A stretch of DNA of 64,000 bases. Source: Terrilactibacillus tamarindi. Its GTDB lineage: Bacteria > Bacillota > Bacilli > Bacillales > Sporolactobacillaceae. Below are positions 1-8,830 of this stretch, piece after piece. Position numbers and translations under genes: made by a program. Position 1 is the stretch's first letter. Each line of letters opens with the position of its first letter. The notes below the pieces were generated by a model, which made no database searches, was not told where the DNA came from, and saw only the letters and a list, made by a program, of their open reading frames with translations. The stretch is from assembly GCF_009718825.1 (NCBI RefSeq), contig NZ_WNHB01000011.1, positions 45,404 to 109,403 of the forward strand, in the 5' to 3' direction.

Positions 1-365
1 ACAGCATTTGCTCCATATGGATCATTTTTTATGGCTTGTGAAACGGTGTATTTTACAGTACCTACACGGGTTCGATCAAGGTGTTTGTCTAATGTTAAAC
101 CTACAACGGCATATTTCCCGACAATTACAGCGGTGGCTCCTTTTACATCAGGGGTTTGTTCAGCAAGGTGGACAAGTCTTCGAGCTATATCCTGGTTAGA
201 CAGTTTTTTAGAAGGATAGTCAATGCTTTGGTTCATTTGATATACTTTAGATTGATTTGTCGAATCTCTCTTAGAGAAATCTTGTTCTTCTGTCTGTGAA
301 TGAAATGAACACCCTGAAACGATCGCTAGACTTAGAAAAAAAATGAAGGTGATTTTTATTTTCAT
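1..365 (-). CDS. ylaJ: YhcN/YlaJ-family sporulation lipoprotein, partial (C-terminus beyond the window)
   Basis: Read on the minus strand from an ATG at 363-365. The visible part starts with a charged, hydrophobic signal peptide ending in the lipobox VSGC, so Cys19 should be lipidated and the protein anchored on the outer face of a membrane. A linker follows, then the start of a YhcN/YlaJ domain with the typical pattern of Asn-Gln-Asp and RLVHLAEQTPDVKGATAVI, about residues 60-80. Family members are spore-associated lipoproteins of uncertain function. The next gene inward is ylaN, transcribed divergently, which matches the ylaJ-ylaN neighbourhood of B. subtilis. The gene runs off the window edge, so its length cannot be judged. 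Confidence 0.8.
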   Translation of the reverse strand, partial: MKIKITFIFFLSLAIVSGCSFHSQTEEQDFSKRDSTNQSKVYQMNQSIDYPSKKLSNQDIARRLVHLAEQTPDVKGATAVIVGKYAVVGLTLDKHLDRTRVGTVKYTVSQAIKNDPYGANA

Positions 366-433
366 AATAACTATTCCTTTCAGGTCATGCGCTGTAGACC
401 GTATAGTTAGAAAAAAGTAATTTAAGAATCCCA

Positions 434-579
434 TTTATCCCGCATGAACGGCGAGCATTGAACCCCACACCTCAAGTTCATGAGGGTAAACGAGCATTCT
501 TAGGTGGGGGATTACTGCCCGTAAAAGCCAACTAACAATCAGTGAGGATCAAGTAACCCCCCACAGATCGAAGTTTCAT
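434..579 (+). repeat. Dispersed structured repeat, family E, copy 1
   Basis: About 146 bp running from TTTATCCCG to GAAGTTTCAT. It shares with the other copies a GGCGAG block, a C-rich arm (CCCCACACCT), the block AACGAGCATTCTTAGGTGGGGG, ACTGCCCGTAAA, and a right-hand block CAGTGAGGAT...CCCCCCACAG. It fills most of the gap between ylaJ and ylaN. No open reading frame is conserved between copies. Boundaries are judged by eye from where copies stop matching. Confidence 0.75.
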
Positions 580-744
580 GCTGTTACACCTTAATATAAC
601 CTTTCCTTTATAGGGATATTCTATATAGAGAAATCTAAACAGGATAAATGTCCCAACTGAATCAAACTTGTGAATAAATCTTGATTTTTCTCGTAGTTAA
701 AGGTAAGATGAATTTAACTTGGTGATTGAGATGGAGGGGATCAA

Positions 745-1029
745 ATGTCTACTGAAATGGCAGCAGGCCACCGTGAAATAGCTTTTAAATTACTTAAAGC
801 TGATGCACATAAGATCCTAAAACTTATTGAAGTCCAAATGGAAAACCTAACCATGCCTCAATGTCCTCTTTACGAGGAAGTTTTGGACACGCAGATGTTT
901 GGCCTTTCAAGAGAAATTGATTTTGCTGTTAGATTAGGTCTCATTCAAGCCGAAGAGGGAAGAGAATTACTTGAATCGTTAGAAAGGCAATTATCAGCAC
1001 TACATGAGGCTTCAACGAAAAATAAATAA
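745..1029 (+). CDS. ylaN: YlaN, UPF0358 family protein
   Basis: A 94-residue cytoplasmic, mainly helical protein preceded by a strong ribosome binding site (GGAGGGG) 5 bases before the ATG. The whole length resembles the UPF0358/YlaN family, including the ending [21 protein letters not shown]. Published work on B. subtilis and Staphylococcus homologues links YlaN to iron homeostasis as an Fe(II)-binding partner of Fur. That role is taken from the family and is not visible in the sequence. Its place next to ftsW and pyc matches B. subtilis. A terminator follows directly, so it is probably transcribed alone. Confidence 0.92.
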   Translation: MSTEMAAGHREIAFKLLKADAHKILKLIEVQMENLTMPQCPLYEEVLDTQMFGLSREIDFAVRLGLIQAEEGRELLESLERQLSALHEASTKNK

Positions 1030-1035
1030 ATAAGG

Positions 1036-1078
1036 CTCAAACTATCTTCCTTCTATGATTGATGGTTTGGGTTTTTTT
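1036..1078 (+). terminator. Intrinsic terminator after ylaN
   Basis: An 11-bp stem (CTCAAACTATC with GATGGTTTGGG, allowing two G-U pairs) is followed by seven T residues. It lies 6 bases after the ylaN stop codon. Confidence 0.85.
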
Positions 1079-1174
1079 GTATCAATGAAGGCTTACAGTT
1101 GATTTATTTAGGATAGGGGCTTGAAGTTTTATACATAATCAAACTGTTATCCAATGAATGGATAACACGTTTCA

Positions 1175-1327
1175 TTTGTCCCGATTGGACGGACGATAGG
1201 CCCTCACGAAAAGGATGACGTGAACTCTAAGAGTTTAGGTGAGGGTAACGGTCAGTAACAGCCCGATTGGTTTAACGATCAATCAGATGGGGATAGAAGA
1301 ACCCTGCTGACTGAAGTTTCATTTTAT
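1175..1327 (+). repeat. Dispersed structured repeat, family E, copy 2
   Basis: About 153 bp from TTTGTCCCG to GAAGTTTCATTTTAT, between ylaN and ftsW. The central stem reads CCCTCAC...GTGAGGG, where other copies have CCCCACC...GGTGGGG, so both arms changed together. The right hairpin is CAGATGGGGAT...ACCCTGCTG. Its right end is about 30 bases before the ftsW start, so it lies in the probable ftsW leader. Confidence 0.75.
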
Positions 1328-1356
1328 CTAATTTAATAGATGACTAGGTGATCACC

Positions 1357-2517
1357 ATGTTAAAGAAATTATTTCGTCATTATGACTATTCATTAATTGT
1401 AACAATCTGCATGTTGTTAGGTCTTGGCTTGATTATGGTTTATAGTGCAAGTATGGTTGTCGCAGTATCAAGATATGAGCTCCCAAGCGCTTATTTTTTT
1501 CAAAGACAATTGATTTGGAGTTGTTTAGGAATTTTTGCCGGTTTAGTGGGCATGATTATTCCATATAAAGTTTATATGAAATTCGTTAAACCCATCACGG
1601 TTATCACCATATTTCTCCTGATCTTATTATTTGTGGTGGGTCATACGTCGAATAATGCTCAATCCTGGTTTACACTCGGTGGGTTTAATATTCAGCCTTC
1701 TGAATTGGCAAAACTGACCGTTATTGTTTATTTAGCTTCCGTTTTTGCAAAAAAACAAGCCTTTATATCTAATTTTAAAACATCTGTATTACCACCATTA
1801 ATTCTTATTTGTATCATTTTTATCCTTGTTGAAGCACAACCTGATTTGGGGACAGCCATGATTATTGCTGGAGTAGCTGGAACCATTATTATTTGTTCGG
1901 GGATTCGTGCTAAACACGTTATTACACTGCTTATATTGTCATTAATCGCCGTAACTTTAATGTTTACGTTTATGATTTCAAATGTGCAATCTGATCGTTT
2001 TCAGGCTGCTTATGATCCGTTTTCTATCCAACAAGGTGCAGGAAAACAATTGGTGAATTCTTATATTGCTATTGCTTCAGGAGGATTTACCGGTAAGGGA
2101 TTAGGTCAGAGTATTGAAAAAGCAGGTTTTCTACCTGAGCCTCATACAGACTTCATCATTGCTATTATCGGAGAAGAATTAGGATTTATTGGGATCCTAT
2201 TTGTCATTATCTGTCTAGCATATCTCGTCTTAAAGGGCATTGTTATAGCCATTCGATGTAAAGATGTTTTTGGAAGTTTACTGGCTATTGGGGTGTCATC
2301 TTTAATTGCGATTCAAACTTTTGTTAATTTAGGGGCGGCGACAGGATTACTACCCATTACGGGTGTTACCTTACCTTTTATTAGTTATGGAGGTTCCTCC
2401 CTTGTCATGTTATTATTTACTATGGGAGTACTTATAAATATCTCAGCTTTTGTCAACATAAAACGATCACATCAAGCAAATCAGGGGGAGAAAGAGAATG
2501 CAATTGAGACCCATTAA
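1357..2517 (+). CDS. ftsW: Peptidoglycan glycosyltransferase FtsW (SEDS family)
   Basis: A 386-residue polytopic membrane protein of the SEDS (RodA/FtsW/SpoVE) family, which polymerises lipid II glycan strands at the septum with a cognate class B PBP. About ten hydrophobic segments are visible. SEDS hallmarks include GLGLIMVYSAS near the N-terminus, QPSELAKL, EAQPDLGTAM, LPEPHTDFI and the closing TGVTLPFISYGGSSL. The chosen ATG has AGGTG upstream, and an in-frame GTG 9 bases earlier lies inside that ribosome binding site. Position between ylaN and pyc identifies it as FtsW, since the sporulation paralogue SpoVE sits in the dcw cluster of this same window. Its last 20 bases overlap the start of pyc. 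Confidence 0.93.
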   Translation: MLKKLFRHYDYSLIVTICMLLGLGLIMVYSASMVVAVSRYELPSAYFFQRQLIWSCLGIFAGLVGMIIPYKVYMKFVKPITVITIFLLILLFVVGHTSNNAQSWFTLGGFNIQPSELAKLTVIVYLASVFAKKQAFISNFKTSVLPPLILICIIFILVEAQPDLGTAMIIAGVAGTIIICSGIRAKHVITLLILSLIAVTLMFTFMISNVQSDRFQAAYDPFSIQQGAGKQLVNSYIAIASGGFTGKGLGQSIEKAGFLPEPHTDFIIAIIGEELGFIGILFVIICLAYLVLKGIVIAIRCKDVFGSLLAIGVSSLIAIQTFVNLGAATGLLPITGVTLPFISYGGSSLVMLLFTMGVLINISAFVNIKRSHQANQGEKENAIETH

Positions 2518-5500
2518 GAAACTAATGGTTGCGAACAGAGGTGAAATTGCGATTCGTGTATTTAGAGCCTGTAATGAATTACAGATTCGTACCGTCGCAA
2601 TCTATTCGAAAGAGGATTCTGCTTCATACCACCGTTATAAAGCGGATGAAGCTTATCTTGTTGGAGAAGGAAAGAAACCGATTGATGCTTATTTAGACAT
2701 TGAAGGCATTGTAAAACTTGCAAAAGATCACGATGTCGATGCGATTCATCCTGGCTATGGTTTTTTGTCAGAAAATGCCGACTTTGCTCGGCGTTGTGAA
2801 GAGGAAAATATTATTTTTGTTGGACCAAAACATCAGCATTTGATCACTTTTGGCGATAAATCAAAAGCTAGAACAGCAGCCATAGAAGCAGGTATTCCAG
2901 TCATACCAGGAAGTGAAGGAACGGTTTCTAGTGTTGAAGAAGTACGTGCTTTTGCCGATGCACACCGATATCCAATAATCATTAAAGCAGCACTCGGCGG
3001 CGGTGGTCGTGGAATGCGTATCGTTCGCAATGAAGGTGAACTTGAAGAGGCTTATAATAGAGCCAAATCTGAAGCGAAACAAACGTTTGGTCAAGATGAT
3101 GTTTATGTTGAAAAATATATCGAAAATCCTAGACACATTGAAGTTCAAATCTTGGCCGATCAAAATGGAGACACCGTTCATTTGTTTGAAAGGGATTGTT
3201 CTGTACAACGTCGTCATCAAAAAGTCGTTGAAGTAGCTCCAAGCCGTTCTTTGGATGAAAAGGTAAGACAAGCAATCTGTGACTCAGCTGTTAAATTAAT
3301 GAAAAGTGTGAACTATTTAAATGCAGGAACGGTTGAATTTCTTGTATCAAGTAACGGAGAGTTTTTCTTTATTGAAGTCAACCCACGTGTTCAAGTAGAA
3401 CACACAATAACAGAAATGATTACAGGAATTGACATTGTCCAATCACAAATATTAATTGCAAAAGGATACGGATTGCATGAAAATCCAATTCTTATACCCG
3501 AACAAAAAGACATCAATTGGTACGGTTATGCGATTCAATGCCGTGTAACAACAGAAGATCCAAGTAATAATTTCATGCCGGATACCGGAAAAATTATGGC
3601 CTATCGTAGTGGTGGAGGTTTTGGAGTACGATTGGATGCAGGAAATGCTTTCCAAGGATCAGTTATTACACCTCACTATGATTCACTCTTAGTTAAATTA
3701 TCAACTCAAGGACTAACTTTTGAAAAAGCAGCGGCAAAAATGCTACGTAATCTCAAAGAATTTCGGATACGAGGCGTAAAAACAAATATTGCTTTCTTGG
3801 AAAATGTGGTTAAACACAAAGCATTTTTAGAAGGAAAAGTAACGACGTCATTCATTGATTCAACACCTGAATTATTTGTGTTTAGAAAAAGTCTCAATCG
3901 TGACACAAAAATATTAGATTATATTGCTCATACAACGATAAACGGCTACCCTGGTATTGAAAAAACAAAGAAAGCCGTTTTTGAAACTCCTAAGGTTCCG
4001 ATTTTAGATGGTGAACCCGTACAAGCGGGCACTAAACAAATTCTGGATACTGTTGGACCTGATGGAGTTGTCGAATGGGTCAAAAAGCAGAAGAAAGTTT
4101 TGCTAACTGATACGACATTCCGTGACGCACATCAGAGCCTACTCGCTACTCGTGTTAGAACCCATGATTTACTCAAAGTAGCAGATCAAACGGCTCATAT
4201 GCTTCCTCATCTTTTCTCAAGCGAAGTTTGGGGTGGAGCAACTTTTGATACGGCGCTTCGTTTTCTAATGGAAGATCCTTGGGAGAGACTACGAAAATTA
4301 CGCAAAAAAATGCCAAATGTTTTATTCCAAATGTTGCTTAGAGGTTCAAATGCCGTAGGCTATAAAAACTATCCGGATAATTTAATTAAAGCTTTTGTAA
4401 AACAGGCAGCTGAAAGTGGCGTAGATGTTTTCCGCGTGTTTGATAGTTTAAATTGGATAGAAGGCATGAAACTTGCCATTGAAGCCGTACGTGAAAATAA
4501 TAAGATTGCTGAAGCAACCATTTGTTATACAGGTGATATTTTAGATCCATCAAAAACCAAATATGACCTCAACTATTACAAAGAATTAGCTAAAAATTTA
4601 GAATCCGCAGGTGCTCATATTCTTGGAATTAAAGATATGGCGGGTCTCTTAAAACCAGAATCTGCTTATGCACTGATTTCAGCTTTGAAAGAAACGATCG
4701 ATATTCCGATCCACCTTCATACACATGATACAAGTGGTAATGGTATTTTTACTTATGCGAAAGCCATTGAAGCCGGCGTTGACATTGTGGATGTTGCGAT
4801 CGAAGCATTATCAGGTCTAACTTCGCAACCTAGTGCGAATGCTCTTTATTATGCTCTGCAATATAATGACAGACAGCCTAATATATCGATCGACGCATTG
4901 GAAGAATTAAGTCATTACTGGGAAAGTGTTCGTAAATTTTATGCACCTTTTGAAAGTGGATTAAAATCCACTAATTCTGAAATTTATAAATATGAAATGC
5001 CAGGTGGGCAATATAGTAATCTAAGACAACAAGCCCAGTCAGTTGGCCTTGGTGAAAAATTTGATCAAGTCAAAGACATGTATCGTCGTGTAAATGATAT
5101 GTTTGGGAATATTGTTAAAGTCACTCCTTCTTCTAAAGTCGTAGGTGATATGGCTCTTTACATGGTTCAAAATAATTTAACAGAAGAAGATATTTATAAT
5201 AAAGGTGAGACCCTTGATTTTCCTGACTCTGTCATCTCGTTCTTTAAAGGTGATTTAGGGCAACCGTATCAAGGTTTTCCAAAAAAATTACAAGAAATTA
5301 TCTTAAAAGGAAAACCAGCATTAACAGATCGTCCAGGTAAACATTTAGAACCAGTTAATTTTGATAAAATTAAAGATGATCTAGAAAAAGAATTTAAAGA
5401 GTCGTTTTCTAACGAAGATGTGTTATCTGCTGCTCTTTATCCAAAAGTATTCCAGGATTACTTAAATTTCAAAGAAACGTATGGAGAACTTTCAATTCTT

Positions 5501-5938
5501 GACACACCAACCTTTTTCTATGGGTTAAGGATTGGTGAAGAAATCGAAGTCTTCATTAGTAAAGGCAAAACAATTGTTGTGAAACTTGTATCAGTAAGTC
5601 AACCTCAGCCTGATGGAACTCGGATTGTCTATTTTGAGTTAAACGGCCAACCACGTGAAGTGATTGCGAAAGACTTAAGTATTGAAACTTCCGTAGTGTC
5701 GCATCCGAAAGCAGATAAAAATAATCCAAAACAATTAGGCGCTTCGATGCCTGGAACGGTATTAAAAGTACTGGTTGAAGAAGGGCAAAAAGTGAAAAAA
5801 GGCGATCATCTTCTTATTGCCGAAGCGATGAAAATGGAGACAACGGTTCAAGCACCAATGGATGGTGTGATCCAACGAATTAGTGTTAGAGAAACAGATG
5901 TTATACAGCCAGGAGATTTACTAATTGAATTAAGTTAA
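2498..5938 (+). CDS. pyc: Pyruvate carboxylase (pyruvate + HCO3- + ATP to oxaloacetate)
   Basis: A full-length 1146-residue single-chain pyruvate carboxylase. In order: biotin carboxylase (about 1-460, starting KKLMVANRGEIAIRVFRA, with ATP-grasp loop GGGGRGMR and FIEVNPRVQVEHT); carboxyltransferase (about 535-830, with TDTTFRDAHQSLLATRVR and the metal-binding HLHTHDTSG); the allosteric/PC domain; and biotin carboxyl carrier (last 70 residues) with AEAMKMET, where Lys1112 is the biotinylation site. It replenishes oxaloacetate for the TCA cycle. It overlaps ftsW by 20 bp, so the two are probably cotranscribed, although a terminator closes the unit right after. Confidence 0.97.
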   Translation: MQLRPIKKLMVANRGEIAIRVFRACNELQIRTVAIYSKEDSASYHRYKADEAYLVGEGKKPIDAYLDIEGIVKLAKDHDVDAIHPGYGFLSENADFARRCEEENIIFVGPKHQHLITFGDKSKARTAAIEAGIPVIPGSEGTVSSVEEVRAFADAHRYPIIIKAALGGGGRGMRIVRNEGELEEAYNRAKSEAKQTFGQDDVYVEKYIENPRHIEVQILADQNGDTVHLFERDCSVQRRHQKVVEVAPSRSLDEKVRQAICDSAVKLMKSVNYLNAGTVEFLVSSNGEFFFIEVNPRVQVEHTITEMITGIDIVQSQILIAKGYGLHENPILIPEQKDINWYGYAIQCRVTTEDPSNNFMPDTGKIMAYRSGGGFGVRLDAGNAFQGSVITPHYDSLLVKLSTQGLTFEKAAAKMLRNLKEFRIRGVKTNIAFLENVVKHKAFLEGKVTTSFIDSTPELFVFRKSLNRDTKILDYIAHTTINGYPGIEKTKKAVFETPKVPILDGEPVQAGTKQILDTVGPDGVVEWVKKQKKVLLTDTTFRDAHQSLLATRVRTHDLLKVADQTAHMLPHLFSSEVWGGATFDTALRFLMEDPWERLRKLRKKMPNVLFQMLLRGSNAVGYKNYPDNLIKAFVKQAAESGVDVFRVFDSLNWIEGMKLAIEAVRENNKIAEATICYTGDILDPSKTKYDLNYYKELAKNLESAGAHILGIKDMAGLLKPESAYALISALKETIDIPIHLHTHDTSGNGIFTYAKAIEAGVDIVDVAIEALSGLTSQPSANALYYALQYNDRQPNISIDALEELSHYWESVRKFYAPFESGLKSTNSEIYKYEMPGGQYSNLRQQAQSVGLGEKFDQVKDMYRRVNDMFGNIVKVTPSSKVVGDMALYMVQNNLTEEDIYNKGETLDFPDSVISFFKGDLGQPYQGFPKKLQEIILKGKPALTDRPGKHLEPVNFDKIKDDLEKEFKESFSNEDVLSAALYPKVFQDYLNFKETYGELSILDTPTFFYGLRIGEEIEVFISKGKTIVVKLVSVSQPQPDGTRIVYFELNGQPREVIAKDLSIETSVVSHPKADKNNPKQLGASMPGTVLKVLVEEGQKVKKGDHLLIAEAMKMETTVQAPMDGVIQRISVRETDVIQPGDLLIELS

Positions 5939-5947
5939 TCAAATAAC

Positions 5948-5979
5948 AAAAACCTTCATCACAATTGATGAAGGTTTTT
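5948..5979 (+). terminator. Intrinsic terminator after pyc
   Basis: A perfect 13-bp stem (AAAAACCTTCATC / GATGAAGGTTTTT) with a 6-base loop lies just after the pyc stop codon. Because the stem is A-rich at its foot it could work in both directions. Confidence 0.9.
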
Positions 5980-5980
5980 G

Positions 5981-6138
5981 TTTATCCCGCCTTAATTGCA
6001 AATAAAGAACCCCACCTTAAGATTGTGAGTATTCATAGAAGATAGGTGGGGGATCAACTGCCCGTAAAGGTCGATTGGTTCAAGCTAACCATTGGTGGGG
6101 GATGAAGAAAATCCCCACTGATGGAGGTTTCACTTTAT
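5981..6138 (+). repeat. Dispersed structured repeat, family E, copy 3
   Basis: About 158 bp from TTTATCCCG to GGTTTCACTTTAT. Three hairpins are visible: CCCCACCT (6010-6017) with AGGTGGGG (6044-6051); GGTT with AACC around 6077-6090; and GTGGGGGAT (6095-6103) with ATCCCCAC (6111-6118). It sits exactly between the pyc terminator and the ctaA terminator, in the space between two convergent genes. Confidence 0.8.
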
Positions 6139-6165
6139 AAATAAAGATAAATGCAGCTGCAAGAA

Positions 6166-6203
6166 AAACGACACTCCAATAGACGAAAATTGGAGTGTCG
6201 TTT
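6166..6203 (-). terminator. Intrinsic terminator of ctaA
   Basis: A perfect 15-bp stem (AAACGACACTCCAAT / ATTGGAGTGTCGTTT) with an 8-base loop lies just beyond the ctaA stop codon. Read on the minus strand it runs into TTTTTCTT. Confidence 0.88.
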
Positions 6204-6207
6204 GATG

Positions 6208-7107
6208 TTATTTTGTATGTTTTCGTAATGTTACCATCGTAAGTCCAACGAGTATTCCAAAGAAGCATGTGACAAAAAATGCATGCAGTAATAAAAATAC
6301 GAGCATCATGTTGGTTTGTATGATGAAAATACCAGAGAGTGCTTGTAAGAATACAAAAATAATGGCAATGAGCAACCCAATGGATAGTAAAGGAATGTCT
6401 TTATGTTTTTTTAGTAAATAGATAAGAGTCCCTATTAACCAAATGACAAGAATCAGAGCGAGAACTCTGTGTAGATATTGAATGCCCGCCCTGGATACGA
6501 TGGGTGGTATCCATTCTCCGTTGCACCTCGGAAAATCTGTACAGCCCAAACTGGAATCGGTGTGTCTTACAAAGGCTCCAGAATAGACCAATATATAGGT
6601 ATATATGCCAAGGAGAACAAAGTTCCATTTAACGCCTTTTGATAGATCAAAAGATATGCGTCCCGTTTTCCAATAGGTTTTCTCAAAGACAACGATCGTA
6701 ATCAGTAAAACACTCGCAAAGGAAAGAAGCGAAATACCGAAATGAAGGGCTAATACATAGGATGATTGACTCCAAATAACGGCCGCCGCCCCAAGCAATG
6801 CTTGGAGAACAAGAAAAAAGACAGATGAGACAGCTAATATACGTGTTTCTTTTGATCGCCATTTAAACCAAACCCAAACAGCTTGAATAACGACAGCAAT
6901 TCCTGTTATCCCAGTAACATATCGATGACTTACCTCTATTATCGTATGTTTTTGGGCCTCGGTTGGGATCATTTCCCCATTGCAAAGCGGCCAAGAGGAT
7001 CCACAACCTGCCTGAGATCCAGTATTCGTCACTAATGCTCCCATTAGTACTACGATTAAAATCATGATAGTGGCAAATACACTTAAATAACGCCAAATAC
7101 GATTCAT
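6208..7107 (-). CDS. ctaA: Heme A synthase (COX15/CtaA family)
   Basis: A 299-residue membrane protein with eight predicted hydrophobic helices in two similar halves, as in CtaA. It oxidises the C8 methyl group of heme O to a formyl, giving heme A for aa3-type oxidases. Visible features: VTNTGSQAGCGSSWPLCNGE after helix 1 with the paired cysteines of the Bacillus enzymes, the His motifs IEVSHRYVTG and ALHFGIS, VRHTDSSLGCTDFPRC in the second half, and YLHRVLAL. The chosen start is 15 codons inside the longest reading frame; it has AGAAAGGACG upstream and matches the usual N-terminus. It is transcribed divergently from ctaB, as in B. subtilis. Confidence 0.93.
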   Translation of the reverse strand: MNRIWRYLSVFATIMILIVVLMGALVTNTGSQAGCGSSWPLCNGEMIPTEAQKHTIIEVSHRYVTGITGIAVVIQAVWVWFKWRSKETRILAVSSVFFLVLQALLGAAAVIWSQSSYVLALHFGISLLSFASVLLITIVVFEKTYWKTGRISFDLSKGVKWNFVLLGIYTYILVYSGAFVRHTDSSLGCTDFPRCNGEWIPPIVSRAGIQYLHRVLALILVIWLIGTLIYLLKKHKDIPLLSIGLLIAIIFVFLQALSGIFIIQTNMMLVFLLLHAFFVTCFFGILVGLTMVTLRKHTK

Positions 7108-7593
7108 ATGTAACGTCCTTTCTATAAGTAGTTGCATCGTTTTGGTATTCAATTGTGACTAATTGGTTGTACATCTCTATTTTACAGATGAAAGCTCATA
7201 AAGTCATGGTACCATTATAAGACTTTTTCTAGTAAACAACGAAAACAGAACAAATTCAATTAATTAACGTGAAACATTATACAAATTTATAAGGATTCGT
7301 TATAATATATTAGTGCGCCCATATATAGTAATCTTTTAATCATAACATATTAATAATAAAGAAATTCGATAGAATATGCAAAAAGAAAGACATTTTTTTA
7401 TCTATTTTGTGAACAAAGTAAGAACATAAAATGTGGTTCGATAAATCGTGCTAGTCGTTTTTTATGTGAGCTAAGAAAATTTCATGCATCTAAAAAAATG
7501 AAAGATGTATGATAGATGGATCCTGAGAGAATACTCATAGTTTATAAGAATAGATCCTCTGCGGGAAGATAAAATGGAAAAGGCGGTATGAAA
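7108..7593. other. Divergent ctaA-ctaB intergenic region (about 486 bp)
   Basis: This AT-rich gap must hold both promoters. On the plus strand a perfect -10 hexamer TATAAT is at 7301-7306, but the -35 candidate 16 bases upstream (TATACA) is poor. That would give ctaB a leader of nearly 290 bases. A short inverted stretch TTTTGTGAACAAA lies near 7408-7420; it resembles half of a redox-regulator site (Rex/Fnr type) but is not a full match. No family E repeat and no coding frame was seen. Confidence 0.4.
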
Positions 7594-8526
7594 ATGGTAA
7601 AAGCAATTTCCTCCATTCAAGACACGGAAAAATTGGTTCAAGAGGAAGGAAAACCGACACTCAAAGATTTTATAACGACATTTAAAATGGGCATCGTCAA
7701 TTCGAATCTTATCACAACCTTCGCGGGATTATGGCTAGGATTACAATACACGAATGAAGGTTTCTTTGATCGATTGGATTCGATTATTTTTGTTTTACTT
7801 GGAACAGCCTTTATTATAGCAGGCGGCTGCGCTCTAAATAATTATATAGACCGAGATATTGATTTATTAATGGAAAGGACGAAAGAAAGACCATCCGCAA
7901 CGGGGCAGATACCTGGCAAACAAGTATTATGGGTTGGGTTACTATTATCACTCATCGGTGTTATTTGGTTGACATTATCTTCTTACACGGCCGCTTTTTT
8001 TGGACTAATAGGCTTATTTGTTTATGTTGTCATTTATACTTGGTGGTTAAAAAGAACGCATTCGATGAACACCATTGTAGGTTCAATATCAGGGGCCATG
8101 CCGCCACTGATTGGCTGGGCAGCAATTGACCCTTCTTTAGGAACCATGACGCCGTGGCTCATGTTTCTCATTATGTTTTTATGGCAACCACCTCATTTTT
8201 TAGCTCTTGCTATGAAACGAACTGAAGAATATCGGGTAGCAGGTATTCCTATGTTACCTGTTGTTGCAGGTTTCGAAATGACAAAACGACAAATCATTAT
8301 CTATGTTTCTGTATTACTTCCTGTATCACTGGTCTTGTATCCACTTGGTGTACTTTATACTGTTTGTGCCGTTTTATTAGGTGTGGGGTGGTTAGTTTTG
8401 GGCATTACAGGTTTATATAAAAAGGATGAAAAAACAACGTTGAAATGGGCAAAAGCGATGTTTGTTTTTTCCCTTAATTATATGGTCGTTCTTTTTGTTG
8501 CTATGATTGTCTCAGTACTCATATAA
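7594..8526 (+). CDS. ctaB: Protoheme IX farnesyltransferase (heme O synthase)
   Basis: A 310-residue UbiA-superfamily prenyltransferase with about nine membrane helices. It farnesylates heme B to heme O, the substrate for CtaA across the divergent promoter. The first Asp-rich motif is [19 protein letters not shown] (about residues 90-108), and a second conserved block is the loop [31 protein letters not shown] 7594 has AAAGGCGG 7 bases upstream, whereas ATG 7588 is only 1 base from it, so 7594 is preferred. In B. subtilis ctaB is followed by ctaC-ctaG; here a family E repeat begins at the stop codon and no oxidase subunit gene follows. Confidence 0.94.
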   Translation: MVKAISSIQDTEKLVQEEGKPTLKDFITTFKMGIVNSNLITTFAGLWLGLQYTNEGFFDRLDSIIFVLLGTAFIIAGGCALNNYIDRDIDLLMERTKERPSATGQIPGKQVLWVGLLLSLIGVIWLTLSSYTAAFFGLIGLFVYVVIYTWWLKRTHSMNTIVGSISGAMPPLIGWAAIDPSLGTMTPWLMFLIMFLWQPPHFLALAMKRTEEYRVAGIPMLPVVAGFEMTKRQIIIYVSVLLPVSLVLYPLGVLYTVCAVLLGVGWLVLGITGLYKKDEKTTLKWAKAMFVFSLNYMVVLFVAMIVSVLI

Positions 8527-8684
8527 AGTGAGACGTGTATCAGTGGGTTTTCTTCATTCCCCTCTGATTGTAAACCTGAACCAATCAGATTCATGCGAGA
8601 GTTACCCCCACCTAAGAATGTTCGTTTACACTCGGTACCTTGAGACGGGGGATCAAGACTCACCGTTAATGAGGGGTAAGATAA
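8523..8684 (-). repeat. Dispersed structured repeat, family E, copy 4
   Basis: About 162 bp in the reverse orientation. On the minus strand it runs from TTATCTTACCCC through AACGGTGAG, CCCCC...AGGTGGGGG, GATTGGTTCAGG and CAATCAGAGGGG to GTCTCACTTTAT. Its right end coincides with the stop codon of ctaB: the TAA of the gene is part of ATAAAGTGAG. With the short tail behind it, it fills the ctaB-8831 gap. Confidence 0.75.
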
Positions 8685-8830
8685 TACACTTTATGAAAAA
8701 GTCATCGAATATGATGGCTTTTTTATATGTGCGAATAGGTTATTAGTAAGTCATTCAGGCTAAATAATCATATAAATGGTTAGACTGATAGCTAGACTTT
8801 GACAGGCATAAAGGAGGTCTAGCATATCTA

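Noticed and set aside
434..579. Family E repeat as a riboswitch or T-box
   Set aside because: Copies occur in both orientations relative to genes, also between convergent genes, and lack the T-box core; unsuited to a leader regulator.
1357..2517. ftsW as rodA or a second spoVE
   Set aside because: SEDS sequence alone does not decide, but ylaN-ftsW-pyc context is the conserved ftsW locus and spoVE is at 33911.
2861..3271. 136-codon antisense frame inside pyc
   Set aside because: Shadow of a strongly coding plus strand; no start signal and no family match.
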